Below are positions 42,272 through 53,545 of a DNA stretch of 64,000 nucleotides, one piece after another. Where the stretch lies: contig OW203991.1 of assembly GCA_934047225.1 (NCBI GenBank), forward strand, positions 868,001-932,000, given 5' to 3'. Each line of letters opens with the position of its first letter. Position 1 is the first letter of the stretch. A program made the translations under genes and the position numbers. The notes under the pieces were generated by a model. The model worked only from the letters and a program-made list of their open reading frames with translations. It was not told the DNA's origin and did not search any database. This DNA comes from Ypsolopha sequella. Taxonomy: Eukaryota; Arthropoda; Insecta; Lepidoptera; Ypsolophidae.

Positions 42272-42656
42272 TTTAAGGAGGAACGATTCGTGTCCGTTAC
42301 GAAACACACAAATTAAGATGGTTCTTCTTATTTTTGAATTAAAGATCTTAAATAAATGTGATTAATGGCATTTCGCAAACATATTTTAACGCCAGTTAGG
42401 CTTTTCCGGCAAAATTTTAGTATTTTATGCATCGTGTTGTAAATGAATGAGCTGGGTGCACAAACTTAAAAACCAGTTATAACTTTGTGTGCCCATTCAT
42501 TAACATTGTAATGCATAAAATAACAAAAAATTTCCGGAAAAGTCAAACTGACATTAATCTATGTTCACGAAATGCCATAAATAACGTTTGTTTAATATTT
42601 TTAATTCAAAATTAAGTTGTGCGTTTCGTAGCAAACACGAATCGTTCCCCCTTAAA
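42272..42656. repeat. 385-bp foldback element (palindromic)
   Basis: Ends TTTAAGGAGGAACGATTCGT and ACGAATCGTTCCCCCTTAAA are inverted. Pairing continues through CGAAACRCACAA, TTTTTGAATTAAA, ATGGCATTTCG and ACTTTTCCGG to a centre near 42460, so almost the whole element forms one hairpin. TTAA lies at both ends and could be a target duplication, but could also be part of the repeat. The central arms relate to 8409-8590. Confidence 0.85.
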
Positions 42657-42699
42657 TGGTATTATTCGTCAAATATAGAGCAAAAGTAAGAAAAAAGGC

Positions 42700-42835
42700 G
42701 TAGCCATATAAATTATAGCGTAGCAAATAGACGTGACATATAAATTATAGCGTAGCAAAAATACGTAGCACATTATAAATTATAGCGTAGCAAGAAGACG
42801 TAGCACATATAAATTATAGCGTAGCTAGCACTAAA
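42700..42835. repeat. 34-bp tandem repeat, four units
   Basis: TATAAATTATAGCGTAGCAA recurs at 42707, 42739, 42774 and 42808 with 32-35 bp spacing. Spacers read ACGTAGCACA-like. Confidence 0.85.
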
Positions 42836-43575
42836 TTACCTCTTCAGTTATTACGGCGTAGCAAGGGTTACTTCGATTCGTAGAACTTTGCAGATTTAGC
42901 TAAGTGATTTACTGTGGGTCCGGAGAATAACCACTTTGCTCAGTTTTTTTTCCCTACAAAATGGTCTAACTGGGAGTTCAACATATTTTACAACACCAGA
43001 GATAGACAAACTCTTATGACAAAATGGTTTAACTCAAATTTTTTGTGGTGCAAAATGTTTTAATTAAATTAATTTCATACTGAAATATCACATTTAGTGA
43101 AATTAGATATACATAACTTTAATTAGTTAATTTATTTTATTTTCAGTTTACTTTAAGCTTTTGTTTTTTTGCACGTTTACTACATTTGGTAAAGGGCACA
43201 AACTCAGCTTTAGTTTTAACGTATCGTAATTGTTGGTACCAAAAGATTTAATTCAGCTTCTAAACACTATATAATCTTCAAGATGGTGAGTTTTCTAGAG
43301 GCTGCACCGATACATAGTAATAGAACTTCATCCATCATCCATCCATCCATAATAGAACTCAGTGTTATTTATATGACACTTTGATTTTTGTGGAAAGTGT
43401 GGACTGGAACGCGAAATATTTTTTTTTGCAAAAAAGTCCTTTTTAGCTGTCCTGTAAAGTCGGGTTTTTTGAGTTAAATCGATTTTACAGAAACCACATG
43501 TTTAAACATCAGTCGGTAGGACTTCTTAGACTTACTACGGTACGTAGTTTAAGAGTGAAATAATCGTCAATGCTA
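42836..43575. other. Unassigned AT-rich stretch
   Basis: AT-rich, with short CATC repeats near 43330. No gene. Confidence 0.4.
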
Positions 43576-43725
43576 TTGAGCATAAGGCGATACGTAAAAG
43601 TTTTAGCGTCCCTGTTACTCCATATGCGAAAAACTCTCAGTGCGAGTGGGACGAAGTGAAGTGGGAAAAGTAGCAAAAAGTCGGTTTTTCATTGATATAA
43701 AATGTACTAAGCTATTTTGTCAAAA
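43576..43725 (+). repeat. Interspersed repeat, partner of 9481-9634
   Basis: Shares AAAAGTTTTAGCG, CCTGTTACTCCATATGCG, CTCAGTGCGAG and AAAAAGTCGGTTTTT with the inverted copy at 9481-9634. Sequence similarity ends near GTACTAA. It is part of a 90-codon frame (43640-43912) that I do not accept as a gene. Confidence 0.7.
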
Positions 43726-45938
43726 AGATTTTCAAGGAAATTTTACAAATACACGATATCCACATTTTAAATGCAATTTCATAATTAAATTAATTAGGAT
43801 TTCAGAATTACAGGAAAAAATAAAACAATTTAGAGGTCTTTTCGGAATTAAATTCTATCGAGAAAATTTCATCCAATCGCGTTTTCCTTCAGTGAGATTC
43901 TTAATCAAATAGTCAAAAACATTTACCCAAAAAACAAATACGTAGATGACGTTATAGTGAAGTAAATGGATTCGAAAAAACCCCATTTTTTTTTTGTAAT
44001 GCCTTAACGAAAACTCTTTGAAAGAGGAAGAAGAGCGAGAACTTGTTGGCCATGCAAAGATCGCAAGTGTTGATAATAATGAGATCTTTTCGTGTGTTTT
44101 CAATTGTATGTTCCGTATCAAAGCGAAATTTGTTTACATAATGAAATTAGGTAGATAAAGATGATTTTTTTTTGTGAAAATTTTAAATATTTAAACTTTT
44201 AAAAACTTACAATCCTTAATCAAAATATGATTGATTACATACATTTTTCCCTGAACTTTCTGGTGACTAGTCTGGGCAACAAATTGAGCTAAATAAACGC
44301 AATCCGCGTTTGTTTCCCCCTTGAGCTTGACTTCTGTAGCACTTTGATTACTATGGCGTAATAAGCGCTAAAATACTGTTGCACTTTTATTTAAACATTC
44401 CCAATGTCGTGTCTTAAATATCGTAGTAATTTGATAACTAAAAAGCCGAAAGGCGGCCGCATCGTCTTCTTCAAAGACACAGCGTGTGACTGATAATGTG
44501 CATCCACTGACAGCCTACTACGCAATCTGATAGGATTAGAATATCACGCTTATTAATTAACATAATAATACAGTTTCCAAAATAGCGTGCTGCAAACTAT
44601 TTCAGCAAAATAACTTGTAAGTACAGTGTAATTTAACTAAACTACCGTAGCACCTTGTAGACTTACGATGTATGTAGTATTTTATCGTCTGTACTTAAAT
44701 ATACTTTTATCTCATATACATGTTTTTACTACAATAGTAAGTTATAGTACTTACTCGTAAATTATAAGGCCGCATTGACCGTGGTGTACTAACATGATGC
44801 GACGAGATAGAGCTTTGTTAAACGAATAGTATAGAGGTTTGGTTGGATGTTAACTATGCAGAGGATTTTCAACACAAAAAAAACTATGGAGCCCCGCATG
44901 CTATTGTTTCCGACCAAGTTTTTATGTTTGTTAACAAATGCGTCGAGCAAAGTTCTGAAAAAACCGTATATTTTGCGAAATTCTATGTGTAAACAAGCAT
45001 GGTATTGTACTGTAGGTAACAGTACAAGTCGTTATGGGGACTACAAATGAATGGATTCAGAATTTCGATAGAAATGCTGACAGTTATTCTTCCAATCGAT
45101 TGTACGGTATTTATGATAAATAACACATTTTATTTTGTACCAAAATATAAAAAAAAAGTTAACGGAACTTTAATAGGATACTAGTGCTGAATAAATGACA
45201 TTAAGCAAGCGTTACATAATATTAATCACTATTTGGTATCTATATGTTCTACTACGTAATATATTGGGATTTGTCAAATAAATACATCATTAGAGAAAAC
45301 GATATATTATGTTGTTTGTTAACATACCTACTCATGTAAAGTTGTAATATCTCTACCACTGACGTCTCTACTGCACACGAATACGCCTTTTGTGAACGAG
45401 CCAAGAAGTGTTATAATTATAATATAACCAAAAAAGTGTTTAGACGGGAAATTAGAACACTGAACGTTTATTCCGAAAGCTAAATCGTTTTTTTCTATAT
45501 ATGTAGTTCTTTTTTATTTGATGTTTGGAACTTAACTGGTTTCCTCTATCAATATTCCCGTAGAAAATTTGTTCTCAGCACAGTTTAGTAACTACTAGAT
45601 TTTTAAATAATTGTATCTACACTCATATCGTAAAGTCCTGATTATGAACTCAAAAATGGTGTAAAGTGAAATTTTCTTTACGAACGTTTCTAATACAGTT
45701 TTTTCAAAACAAAAGTACCTATACAGTTTTCTTAATGAAATAATGCTTTTAAATAACTTTAAAATAATAAAAAAATATATTTTTATATAACTTATTAAAA
45801 TAATATTTAAAAATAAAAGTACAATTACACAAACTAGGAAGGCAAACGGCACTTAGCCCATACAGCCATGTCTGAGGTTTTAATAAGGAATGGTTCGAAT
45901 GATGGTCATACGTTTGTGACTAAACCCATGCACGGTGG
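43726..45938. other. Unassigned 2.2-kb AT-rich stretch
   Basis: Small frames of 67-88 codons (43855-44121 minus, 44847-45050 plus, 45595-45852 minus) have no domains. No tandem array or strong hairpin. This is the longest featureless part of the window apart from 57.9-60.1 kb, and host intron or intergenic DNA is the simplest reading. Confidence 0.4.
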
Positions 45939-46190
45939 CCTGTGATTGATCGTTCTACTCGAGCGGCCTGTGGGTTAAGTACAGGCAACGAGCCTACAAC
46001 GTCCTGCGTGTGCAATACAACAACGCCTTTAGGATGCTGTTGCGGCTGCCGTGCATCTGGCATGTTTGCGGAGGCGCGTACAGATGATTTCTACGCCATA
46101 ATGCGCAAAAAAACTACCTCTATGCTACTCAGACTACGGGGCAGTGGCAAGATTGCGGACCAAATGGATTGTCCCATCCAGAAATTCTGA
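45939..46190 (+). pseudogene. LINE ORF2 C-terminus (family of 26528-28651)
   Basis: RVQYNNAFRMLLRLP in one frame near 46000, then, after a frameshift near 46046, SGMFAEARTDDFYAIMRKKT and a short tail to the stop at 46188. Same family as the segment bordering the 44-bp array, but without any tandem amplification. Confidence 0.75.
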
Positions 46191-46325
46191 ATGGAAAGAT
46201 CCATTGGGTTATTTAAATAAGTAATTTTATACATGTTCCCTTCTTTTACTAACCTAGTTTTAAGCCTAACACTAACCTACCTATGGATGTTTAATCTGAA
46301 AATAAACAGTCATTTATTTTATTTA
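46191..46325 (+). mobile_element. 3' UTR and tail of the LINE fragment
   Basis: Short AT-rich UTR ending AATAAACAGTCATTTATTTT plus ATTTATTTATTG. Confidence 0.55.
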
Positions 46326-47686
46326 TTTATTGACATAGAACATGTGACGGACCTTTGTTTCATATGCGCGGTGAGCTGCTGAATTTTGTGCGTTATTACT
46401 TATTAAACATTTTACTGCTTTTTTGTTTCTTAAAGTTTTGTTCTGGGCAAAGATGTCTCAGCAACAATAATGACGAACAATCAAAATCAAGAAAAGCTCA
46501 TGACAATTGTTACAAAGATCTTATGGATTGGAAAATACGTAGGTAACATATTGCGTGAGTGTACATAAAGTAGTGTATGAAACTACACATAACTAGTTAA
46601 CAATACACTCGTGTATACCATTAACACTCACGTGTTGTAATAACCTCTTGTTGTGCCATTTGTACATTTACAGATATTGTTTACAAAGGTGGCACGTATT
46701 GCTTAACGAAATATTTCACAGCCCAAGCAACTTTTGGTTGTCATTAAACAGAAAATTTTCATAACATAACAATAATTTGAGATAAAAAAATGCATGTACA
46801 TTAAAGTATTTTGTTTGCAGTACTGGCCTCAGTTTATACACTTTTAAATCTTTTAATACACTTAATGATTCTTTTAATTATAATATAGTTAATTTTTCTA
46901 CAATAATCACATAATGTTTATGTATCTATACTTCAGGTAGAAGCTGGTTCACGTTTCACTTTTTGACGACGTTGTGATTACTATAGATAAAATTGCACTT
47001 TAAGAGGATCCAGACTAAGACTTTCCTTTTATCAAATCAAAGGCTCGGTAAGTAATAAAGTCAACTTGTTGAAGGTCGCCATGTACAGGAAACATGACAT
47101 TTAATTTAGCCAGCTATTCGGATGTAAGGTATATGGGTCACCCGGGGCACATATTAAGCCATAAATAGTTGTACCTTACGTGGTACCCGCCGTACCCGCG
47201 TGTTGCTGAAGGCTTCCTGGAAAATAAGATTTTGTTAAATTATAAGTACGGATAGCAACACAGAAACTTTTACAATTTTTAGCGTCTTACAGGGGGAATA
47301 GTTAACAAAAAAATTAGTTAATATTATTGAGTTTTCTTAAACATGACGGTTTTTGTAAAAAGCATAAAGTTGTTTTGTTCAAAGCAAAAATTATTTTATT
47401 ATATGGTAACAATATTATAATTTCAGCACTGTAATGAATGACACCCAATTGCACTTGATGAATCGTTATGGAGACCTAAAATAAGTATCCACCTTAACAC
47501 ACAATATACATGCTATGCGGATTATACTAGACTATTTACATAGAAAACTAAGTAAAAAAAAACACTTAATACCTAATCAAAAGAGTCTACGGAAGTGGTT
47601 CAGTATATAAGTATAGCAGTACGTCATTACTACATAATATCACTAGTATATTTTTTTAAATAAAAGGAACCAAATATATAAGACAT
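46326..47686. other. Unassigned
   Basis: No gene. A short inverted pair (GTGAGTGT near 46555 and ACACTCAC near 46628) resembles the termini of the MITE at 47962-48118 and may be a small relative. Confidence 0.4.
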
Positions 47687-47890
47687 AAGACATTTTTATT
47701 CATAATTAAGTTTACACGTCAAGAAATTGTAAAATTATTTAGCATTCATTGCATACAGCTACAGAAGTAGTCTTAAAAAAATAATTCTTCAAAATTAACT
47801 ATATTAGTTATAAAAAATATAAAAATGATTATAATTATACGTCAAATACAGAATAATAAATGTCAAAGAATAATCATAGATACAAATATA
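47687..47890 (-). mobile_element. LINE 3' end, second copy (family of 38686-40445)
   Basis: AAGACATAAGACATTTTTAT then ACGTCAAGAAATTGTAAAAT, TACAGCTACAGAAGTAGTCT and TAAATGTCAAAGAATAATCA closely match 38688-39200. Severely 5'-truncated: only 3' UTR remains. Internal deletions relative to the other copy are visible. Confidence 0.8.
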
Positions 47891-47961
47891 GATAATTGAT
47901 TTTTAGCAGAACCGGAAACTTACAATTTAGCGAACGTAATAATTGATGTAATATTATATAC

Positions 47962-48118
47962 GGCTTTAACACTCACGTGTGATTGTTGTTGCCTAAATCC
48001 CAACCGTTTCACCGATACAAATTTGGCATTATCAAGGCGAGTGTCGTTCTTACAACCGCGTATCGGTAAAACGGTTGGCATATAGTCAACAACAATCACG
48101 CGTGAGTTTTAAAACAGC
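47962..48118. repeat. Palindromic MITE, about 157 bp
   Basis: ACTCACGTGTGATTGTTGTT pairs with AACAACAATCACGCGTGAGT. Further in, CCAACCGTTTCACCGATAC pairs with GTATCGGTAAAACGGTTGG. Short GTGAGTTTTAATAATATTAT pieces at about 13727 and 48150 suggest partial relatives. Confidence 0.85.
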
Positions 48119-48334
48119 ATGTAATATTAATTTAGTATGTCAGCTCACGCGAGTTTTAATAATATTATTAAGTTATAAAAAAATATAGGAAAATTAAGCA
48201 AAAATTAATATTATTCCAAGAAAAGCAAATATGTCAGCCAATAATTGAATCTGCAGCTATCTATCTCATGTTTACAACTTGAACATTCCCACAGTAGGTT
48301 GTTAGTATCAGAGGAATTGGTCGATATTTTTTTT
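48119..48334. other. Unassigned
   Basis: AT-rich; includes a partial relative of the MITE end at about 48143-48175. Confidence 0.4.
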
Positions 48335-48560
48335 ATAAATTACTAGATTTTCGTTTGCGGTTCCACCCGCTTTTATTCAATCTCTGACCCGTTTTTGGTT
48401 TCAGCGTCATTTTATCAACACCCTTTTATGGCTATATTATGTTGATTAGGGTCACTACGATGACAATAAAGAAAACCCCATCCAAATCCGTTGAGTGGTA
48501 ATCGAGTTAAAATGGTTATCATACAGCTAGACAAAAATTCTAAAAATAGTGGATTTGGCT
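48335..48560 (-). mobile_element. Helitron-like non-autonomous repeat, minus strand
   Basis: The reverse complement contains TGTCTAGCTGTATGATAACC, TACCACTCAACGGATTTGGA, and ends GCGGGTGGAACCGCAAACGA followed by AAATCTAGTA. A GC hairpin shortly before CTAGT is the same terminal logic as 30328. Class by analogy. Confidence 0.5.
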
Positions 48561-48851
48561 TCAGTACAAATACGTTTAATTAAAAATTTTGAAAAAAATA
48601 TATTCTGTATACATACACAACTTGTTTACTAATTTATTATTAGTATTGATTTTCTGAAATGGACCGCAACGATTTTCCTAAATCAGATTAAATTGTTAGG
48701 TTTAAACAGCATTAATGTCCAAACAATTTAACATTGGTAACATGAACCTTATTATATCGTAATAAAGAATACATTGGAGAGGAATAAAGAAGAGTAACTG
48801 TGTACATTCATAGTTCGCTGAATCTATTTAAACCCAGGCATATATCTGGAT

Positions 48852-48856
48852 ACTAA
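48852..48856. repeat. Target-site duplication ACTAA, left
   Basis: ACTAA immediately left of the 5' LTR equals the five bases right of the 3' LTR (53541-53545). A 5-bp duplication is normal for Ty3/gypsy integrases. Confidence 0.9.
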
Positions 48857-49062
48857 TGTGCCAACATTACGCCTTTGTGGTAATTATTCTATATATGGCA
48901 ACGCTGTTCCCCCCTCGTCCCTGGGTATTCAGCGCTGGTGTCAGACAGATGTGTTATTTATAAAATATTAAATAAATAGTTGTGAAGCCTACCCAAGTGC
49001 TATTAATTATTTAGCACCATCCTTGGGCATCTTACTTTTGCTGTGTTATAAAGGATACAACA
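48857..49062 (+). repeat. 5' LTR
   Basis: 206 bp, from TGTGCCAACATTACGCCTTT to GTGTTATAAAGGATACAACA, beginning TG and ending CA. AATAAA at 48971 is the likely polyadenylation signal. It is unusually short for a gypsy LTR. Confidence 0.95.
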
Positions 49063-49065
49063 AAT

Positions 49066-49081
49066 TGGCGACGAGAATCGA
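49066..49081 (+). promoter_or_regulatory. Candidate primer-binding site
   Basis: TGGCGACGAGAATCGA starts three bases after the LTR. TGG at the start complements the CCA end of a tRNA. I cannot name the tRNA from sequence alone. Confidence 0.65.
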
Positions 49082-49215
49082 AGTACTTTTCGAGCGAATC
49101 CTCGGCGTGGCGTGCTTGGAAATTGACATTCCGCCATTATCGATCATTTCACGCAACAGCGTCAACAACGTTGTGTTACGGAACGCAATTCGGAAAATCG
49201 ATTTAATTTTGACGT

Positions 49216-49545
49216 ATGGCTAAAATTAGTGAAACAATCAAAGACGCAATTGCAGAGAGAAAAACTTCGTGGATCCAAGAACTTAGCAAAAGCGACTTAG
49301 TGAATGTCGCGAAGCAGTTGGGAATAGTTGTCGGAAGTGAAGAAACTCTCGACTCCCTGCGAAAATTGGTTAGGGAGTACGTACAAGGATTGAAGATCAC
49401 GCCTACGTCATCATCAACAAATATGAGTGCAATTGGTGAATTGGAAACTTTTAGCGGAGGAAACTGGGAAGCATATAAACAACAATTAGATTCCTATATT
49501 AGCCTCAACGACATTATCGACGTTAAACGTCGTCGGATTTACTAA
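49216..49545 (+). pseudogene. gag: gypsy gag, N-terminal part, ends at a frameshift
   Basis: 109 codons from ATG 49216 (MAKISETIKDAIAERKTSWI). The N-terminal gag region contains a helical leader (LSKSDLVNVAKQLGI) and the start of the capsid-like part (LETFSGGNWEAYKQQLDSYI). The frame ends in a stop at 49543. A single-base length change near 49535-49540 separates it from the next frame, where the capsid domain clearly continues. It sits in a run of three T. Gag normally assembles the particle; this copy would give a truncated product. Confidence 0.85.
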
Positions 49546-49565
49546 TCACCAAACTGAAACCACAT

Positions 49566-51227
49566 GTGTACGACATTTTAACGTCGTTGTGTGCTCCGAA
49601 GGTACCCAAAAGTATCCAATATGAAGAATTGTGTAAAAAACTTGAAGTTCATTTTCATCCGCGTGAACATGTCTTGATTCACAAAACAGAATTCAGACAG
49701 AGGAAACAAAAACCTGGGGAAAAATTTGAAGAATATGTAATGGCACTGAGACAGCTGGCCAAGAAATGTAACTTCAAAGACGTGGAAGAACAAATTAAGG
49801 AAAAAGTAATAGATGGTGTCGAAGACAACCTTTTAAGATTTGAACTATTGAAAATTAGTGAAAAGCCTTTGAATGAAATGGTACAAACAGCTAAGCTGAT
49901 GGAAATGGCTTGGAAGGACAAACCTCAAGTGTCTGAAACAAAGACAGTCAGAGCCAATGATAGAACCAGAGTTATCAAAAAAGGTAATCAGTGGAAAAGT
50001 TGGAAAAACAATAACAATGAAAAGGCAAAAATTTGTATTTGTTGCGGCAAGGCAGGCCATTTCAAAAATGACTGCAGCTTGAAAGAAAAATTTTGTAGTG
50101 AATGTGGACAACGTGGTCACATTTTCAAAATGTGCCAAAATAAGAAGCAATTTGCTTCAACAAAGAATCTTGAACTGCAGGAACCAACAAATGAAAGTGA
50201 TAATGAAAGTGATTTTTCTGTCGATGCGGAACACAAAGAGTACTCGGATAAGTACCAAATCTATACCCTTAGTAGAAGCAATAAAATTGAGCCTATGTAC
50301 TTGGAGGTATGTATCAACAATAAAATTTGCAAATTTGAAATTGATACCGGGGCCGATGTGTCTACTTTAAATTACTCTAAAATGTTTGAACTTTTTAAGC
50401 AAAATAAATTAAAACCATGTAAAATGCTGTTCAGGAATTTTGACCAATCAGTTTCGACACCTTTGGGCATTATCGAGCCTATCACTGTAAATTATAAAGA
50501 CATTGAACACAATAACCTAAAATTATTTGTAGTAAAAGATGGATTACCTTGTGTAGTAGGTAAAGATTGGTTAAAATCTCTGAACCTGTGGCCACTGAAA
50601 CTTGAACAAAATATTAATCAAGTAAATACAGTTTCAACAAATTATTTGATAAACAATCTTAAAGAAGAGTACAAACCTTTGTTCACTGCAGGCTGGGGTA
50701 ACTTTAAAGGTGGAGAAATAAAATTAAAACTTAAAAGGGATGCCGAGCCAAAGTTTTTGCCAGCTCGCACAGTCCCTTTCTCATTGAAAGATAAGGTCAG
50801 TAATGAAATTAAACGTTTAGTGGAAAGTGGGCGTATGGTGCCTGTTGAATATAGCTCTTGGGGTACCCCAGTTGTACCAATAATAAAAAAAGATGGGTCT
50901 GTCCGTCTTTGTGGAGATTTCAAAGTGACCATCAATAAATATTTAGAAATTGATCATTTCCCCTTACCAACAATTCAACAAATATTGGTGAAAATGCAAG
51001 AGGGAGATTGTTATTGTGAGCTTGATCTTAAGGAAGCCTACTTACAGGCACCATTATCCAGAGATTCACAGGAGCTTACAACGATTGTAACAGAGTGTGG
51101 TATCTATAAATATTTATTCTTGCCTTATGGTGTGAACACAGGGGTTGGCTCTTTCCAGAGATTAATGGCTCAGAGCCTTGCACATATCCCAGGAATAATT
51201 GTTTACATTGACAATATATATATATAA
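49566..51227 (+). pseudogene. pol: gypsy gag C-terminus, protease and RT N-part
   Basis: 553 codons. Capsid-like region to about residue 130, then two CX2CX4HX4C knuckles (CICCGKAGHFKNDC and CSECGQRGHIFKMC, about 157-190). The aspartic protease has D260-T-G-A. RT follows from about 380, with GRMVPVEYSSWGTPVVPIIK, DGSVRLCGDFKVTINKYL, DLKEAYLQ (first catalytic Asp) and FLPYGVNTGVGSFQRLM. The active site reads Y547-I-D549-N550 instead of YIDD, so the second catalytic aspartate is lost. Three codons later a TA-dinucleotide length change gives a stop at 51225. The ATG used here is internal; the true frame enters from gag across the upstream frameshift. Confidence 0.93.
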
Positions 51228-51268
51228 TAGCCAAGGGCAAAGATGAATCTATAGCAAAACTAAAACAA

Positions 51269-53224
51269 GTGTTATGTAAACTTAATGATTCAGGTTTAAA
51301 GATAAAATTTGATAAATGTAAATTCTTTTGTGATAACTTGGATGTATTTGGATTTAATGTGAGCAAATCAGGGGTTAAAATTCTTAAAGATAAAATTAGT
51401 CCAATTCTTTCACTACCAGTCCCTAAAAATATTAAAATGCTTCGGTCGTTCCTCGGAAAAGTTAACTATTATGGTAGATTCTTACAAAACATGTCAATAA
51501 CACTGCAACCTTTGTACAATTGTCTAAAAGTAAAAAACTTTGAGTGGACAGCTGAGTGTAATAAATGTTTCATTGAAATTAAGTCTGCTTTAGAAAATGC
51601 AGGCACTTGTGCAAATTTTAACCCTGATTTGACAGTAATATTAACATGTGATGCATCTGAAATTGGAGTAGCTTGTGTTCTGTCACATAGGGATAAAACT
51701 GGTGTACTAAAACCAATTGCATTTGCTAGTAAATTATTAAATGAAGCTCAAAAAAAATATCCAGTTATAGAGAAAGAAGGGCTTGCTATCATATTTGGTG
51801 TTAACAAATTTTATGAATACTTATTTGGCCGTCACTTTGAACTGGAAACAGATAATGAGGCTTTATCAAAAATATTTGGTCCTAAAAAAAGTATTCCAAA
51901 ATTAGCAGCGAAAAGATTACAACATTGGAGCATATTTTTGTCAGCTTTTGACTACAGTATTAGGCATATAAGCAGCAGTAAAAATCCAGCAGATGTTTTG
52001 TCCAGGTATCCTTCAGATCCTAAACCAATTTCAGAGTGCCACCCCATTTGTGAAAGTGGCCATATTAGTTACATGCATTATATTGTTAACTCTGATGTTA
52101 AGACTTTAGACTGGAAATTAATTCAAAAAGAGACAAAAAAAGATTCAATTTTAAATACAATAATTAGATTTTGTATGGATGGTTGGCCTTCTAATAATGA
52201 CTATGGTAGTGACTTGACTCCTTATTTTAAAAAGAAAAACGAATTATCTGTTGATAGGGATTGCATTTTATGGGGATATCGTGTGGTGATTCCAGGATCC
52301 TTAAGGAAATCAGTTCTTAAGGATTTACATGCGAGTCATTTTGGAGCAACACGCATGAAAGAAATTAGCAGGTCATATTTCTGGTGGCCTAATGTAGATA
52401 GTGACATTTTAGATCTCATAAACAGTTGCATAATTTGCCTACAAAACCGCAAAAACCCACCACAAATACCCCTGCACACATGGAATCAACCATCTAATGT
52501 TTGGGAAAGATTACATGCCGATTTCCTTGGACCCTTTTATGGTAAAATGTTCATTGTGATTATAGATGCCTACTCAAAATGGCCAGAGGCATTTTTAATG
52601 AATAGTACAACGTCTGCTAAAACAATTTCTATTTTTCATAATCTATACATTCGTTTTGGTTTTCCACTTCACTTAGTCACCGACAACGGATCAGCTTTTA
52701 CTAGCTTCGAATTCAGAGAATTTTGCATATCCACAGGAGTTCGTCAGAGTTTCACAGCTCCCCATTACCCGGCCACGAATGGAGCTGCGGAACGATTTGT
52801 TGAAACTTTCAAATCTCATGTAAAGAAAATCATGCAGGGAGGTGTTAGTATAACAAAGGCCTTAGATCTATTCTTATTTGATTATAGATGTAGCCCACAT
52901 AAAACTACCGGTATGAGCCCTGCTAAACTACTTCTGGGTAGAGAGATGCGTACCAGGTTCTCTCTCTTAAGACCTCAACCAATTACCTCAAAAATTGCAA
53001 TAGAGCAAGAAAAACAAAGAAAACACCATAAAGGTTCTAGGTTATGCTCTTTTAATGTTGGGGAAGAAGTCATGGCTAAAGATTTTAGGAAAAATTGTAA
53101 AAACTGGTCTCTGGGAATTATAACCGAAGTCTTAACAGAAGGTGTTACTTATCGAGTCAAAGTAGATGGGCAAGTCTGGAAGAGGCATGCAAACCAATTA
53201 ATCAGAACCCATAGATCTGAATAA
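51269..53224 (+). pseudogene. pol: gypsy pol: RT thumb, RNase H and integrase
   Basis: 651 codons without a stop. It starts just after the RT active-site frameshift. RT connection (SFLGKVNYYGRFLQNMS, about 62-80), RNase H with D128 in TCDASEIGVACVLSH and ETDNEALSKIF. The integrase zinc finger has H354, H357, C387 and C390 (HX2H near HASHFG; CIIC). The catalytic core is D418 (ADFLGP), D472 (TDNGSAF) and E508 (GAAERF), a D,D35E arrangement. A C-terminal domain ends HANQLIRTHRSE. All integrase residues are present. The ATG is internal, so this part would only be made as a fusion with the upstream frame, which the frameshift prevents. Confidence 0.95.
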
Positions 53225-53325
53225 AAAAAAAATATATATTGTTTAGGATAAGTTTAATTTAGTTAGTTTAAGTATCTTATGTAAGAAAATAAAATAAAAA
53301 CAACTTTATTGTTTTAAATTGTAAC

Positions 53326-53334
53326 AGGGGAGAG
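53326..53334 (+). promoter_or_regulatory. Polypurine tract
   Basis: AGGGGAGAG ends one base before the 3' LTR, the expected place for plus-strand priming. Confidence 0.85.
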
Positions 53335-53540
53335 TGTGGCAACATTACGCCTTTGTGGTAATTATTCTATATATGGCAACGCTGTTCCCCCCTCGTCCCT
53401 GGGTATTCAGCGCTGGTGTCAGACAGATGTGTTATTTATAAAATATTAAATAAATAGTTGTGAAGCCTACCCAAGTGCTATTAATTATTTAGCACCATCC
53501 TTGGGCATCTTACTTTTGCTGTGTTATAAAGGATACAACA
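53335..53540 (+). repeat. 3' LTR
   Basis: 206 bp, identical to the 5' LTR except for G at position 5 (TGTGGCAAC). AATAAA at 53449. Followed by ACTAA, the right target duplication (53541-53545). Confidence 0.95.
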
Positions 53541-53545
53541 ACTAA

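Larger units (their letters stand above)
48857..53540 (+). mobile_element. Complete Ty3/gypsy LTR retrotransposon (4,684 bp)
   Basis: Order: 206-bp LTR, primer-binding site, gag, protease, RT, RNase H, integrase, polypurine tract, 206-bp LTR. There is no envelope frame. The domain order protease-RT-RNaseH-integrase, the D,D35E integrase and two CCHC knuckles place it in Ty3/gypsy; a Mag-like lineage is plausible but inferred. The LTRs differ at one base (position 5: C versus G), so the insertion is recent. Despite that, the coding region is broken by two frameshifts and the RT box reads YIDN. Confidence 0.96.

Noticed and set aside
53225..53325. An envelope gene in the gypsy element
   Set aside because: Only about 100 bp separate the integrase stop from the polypurine tract; there is no room or frame for env.
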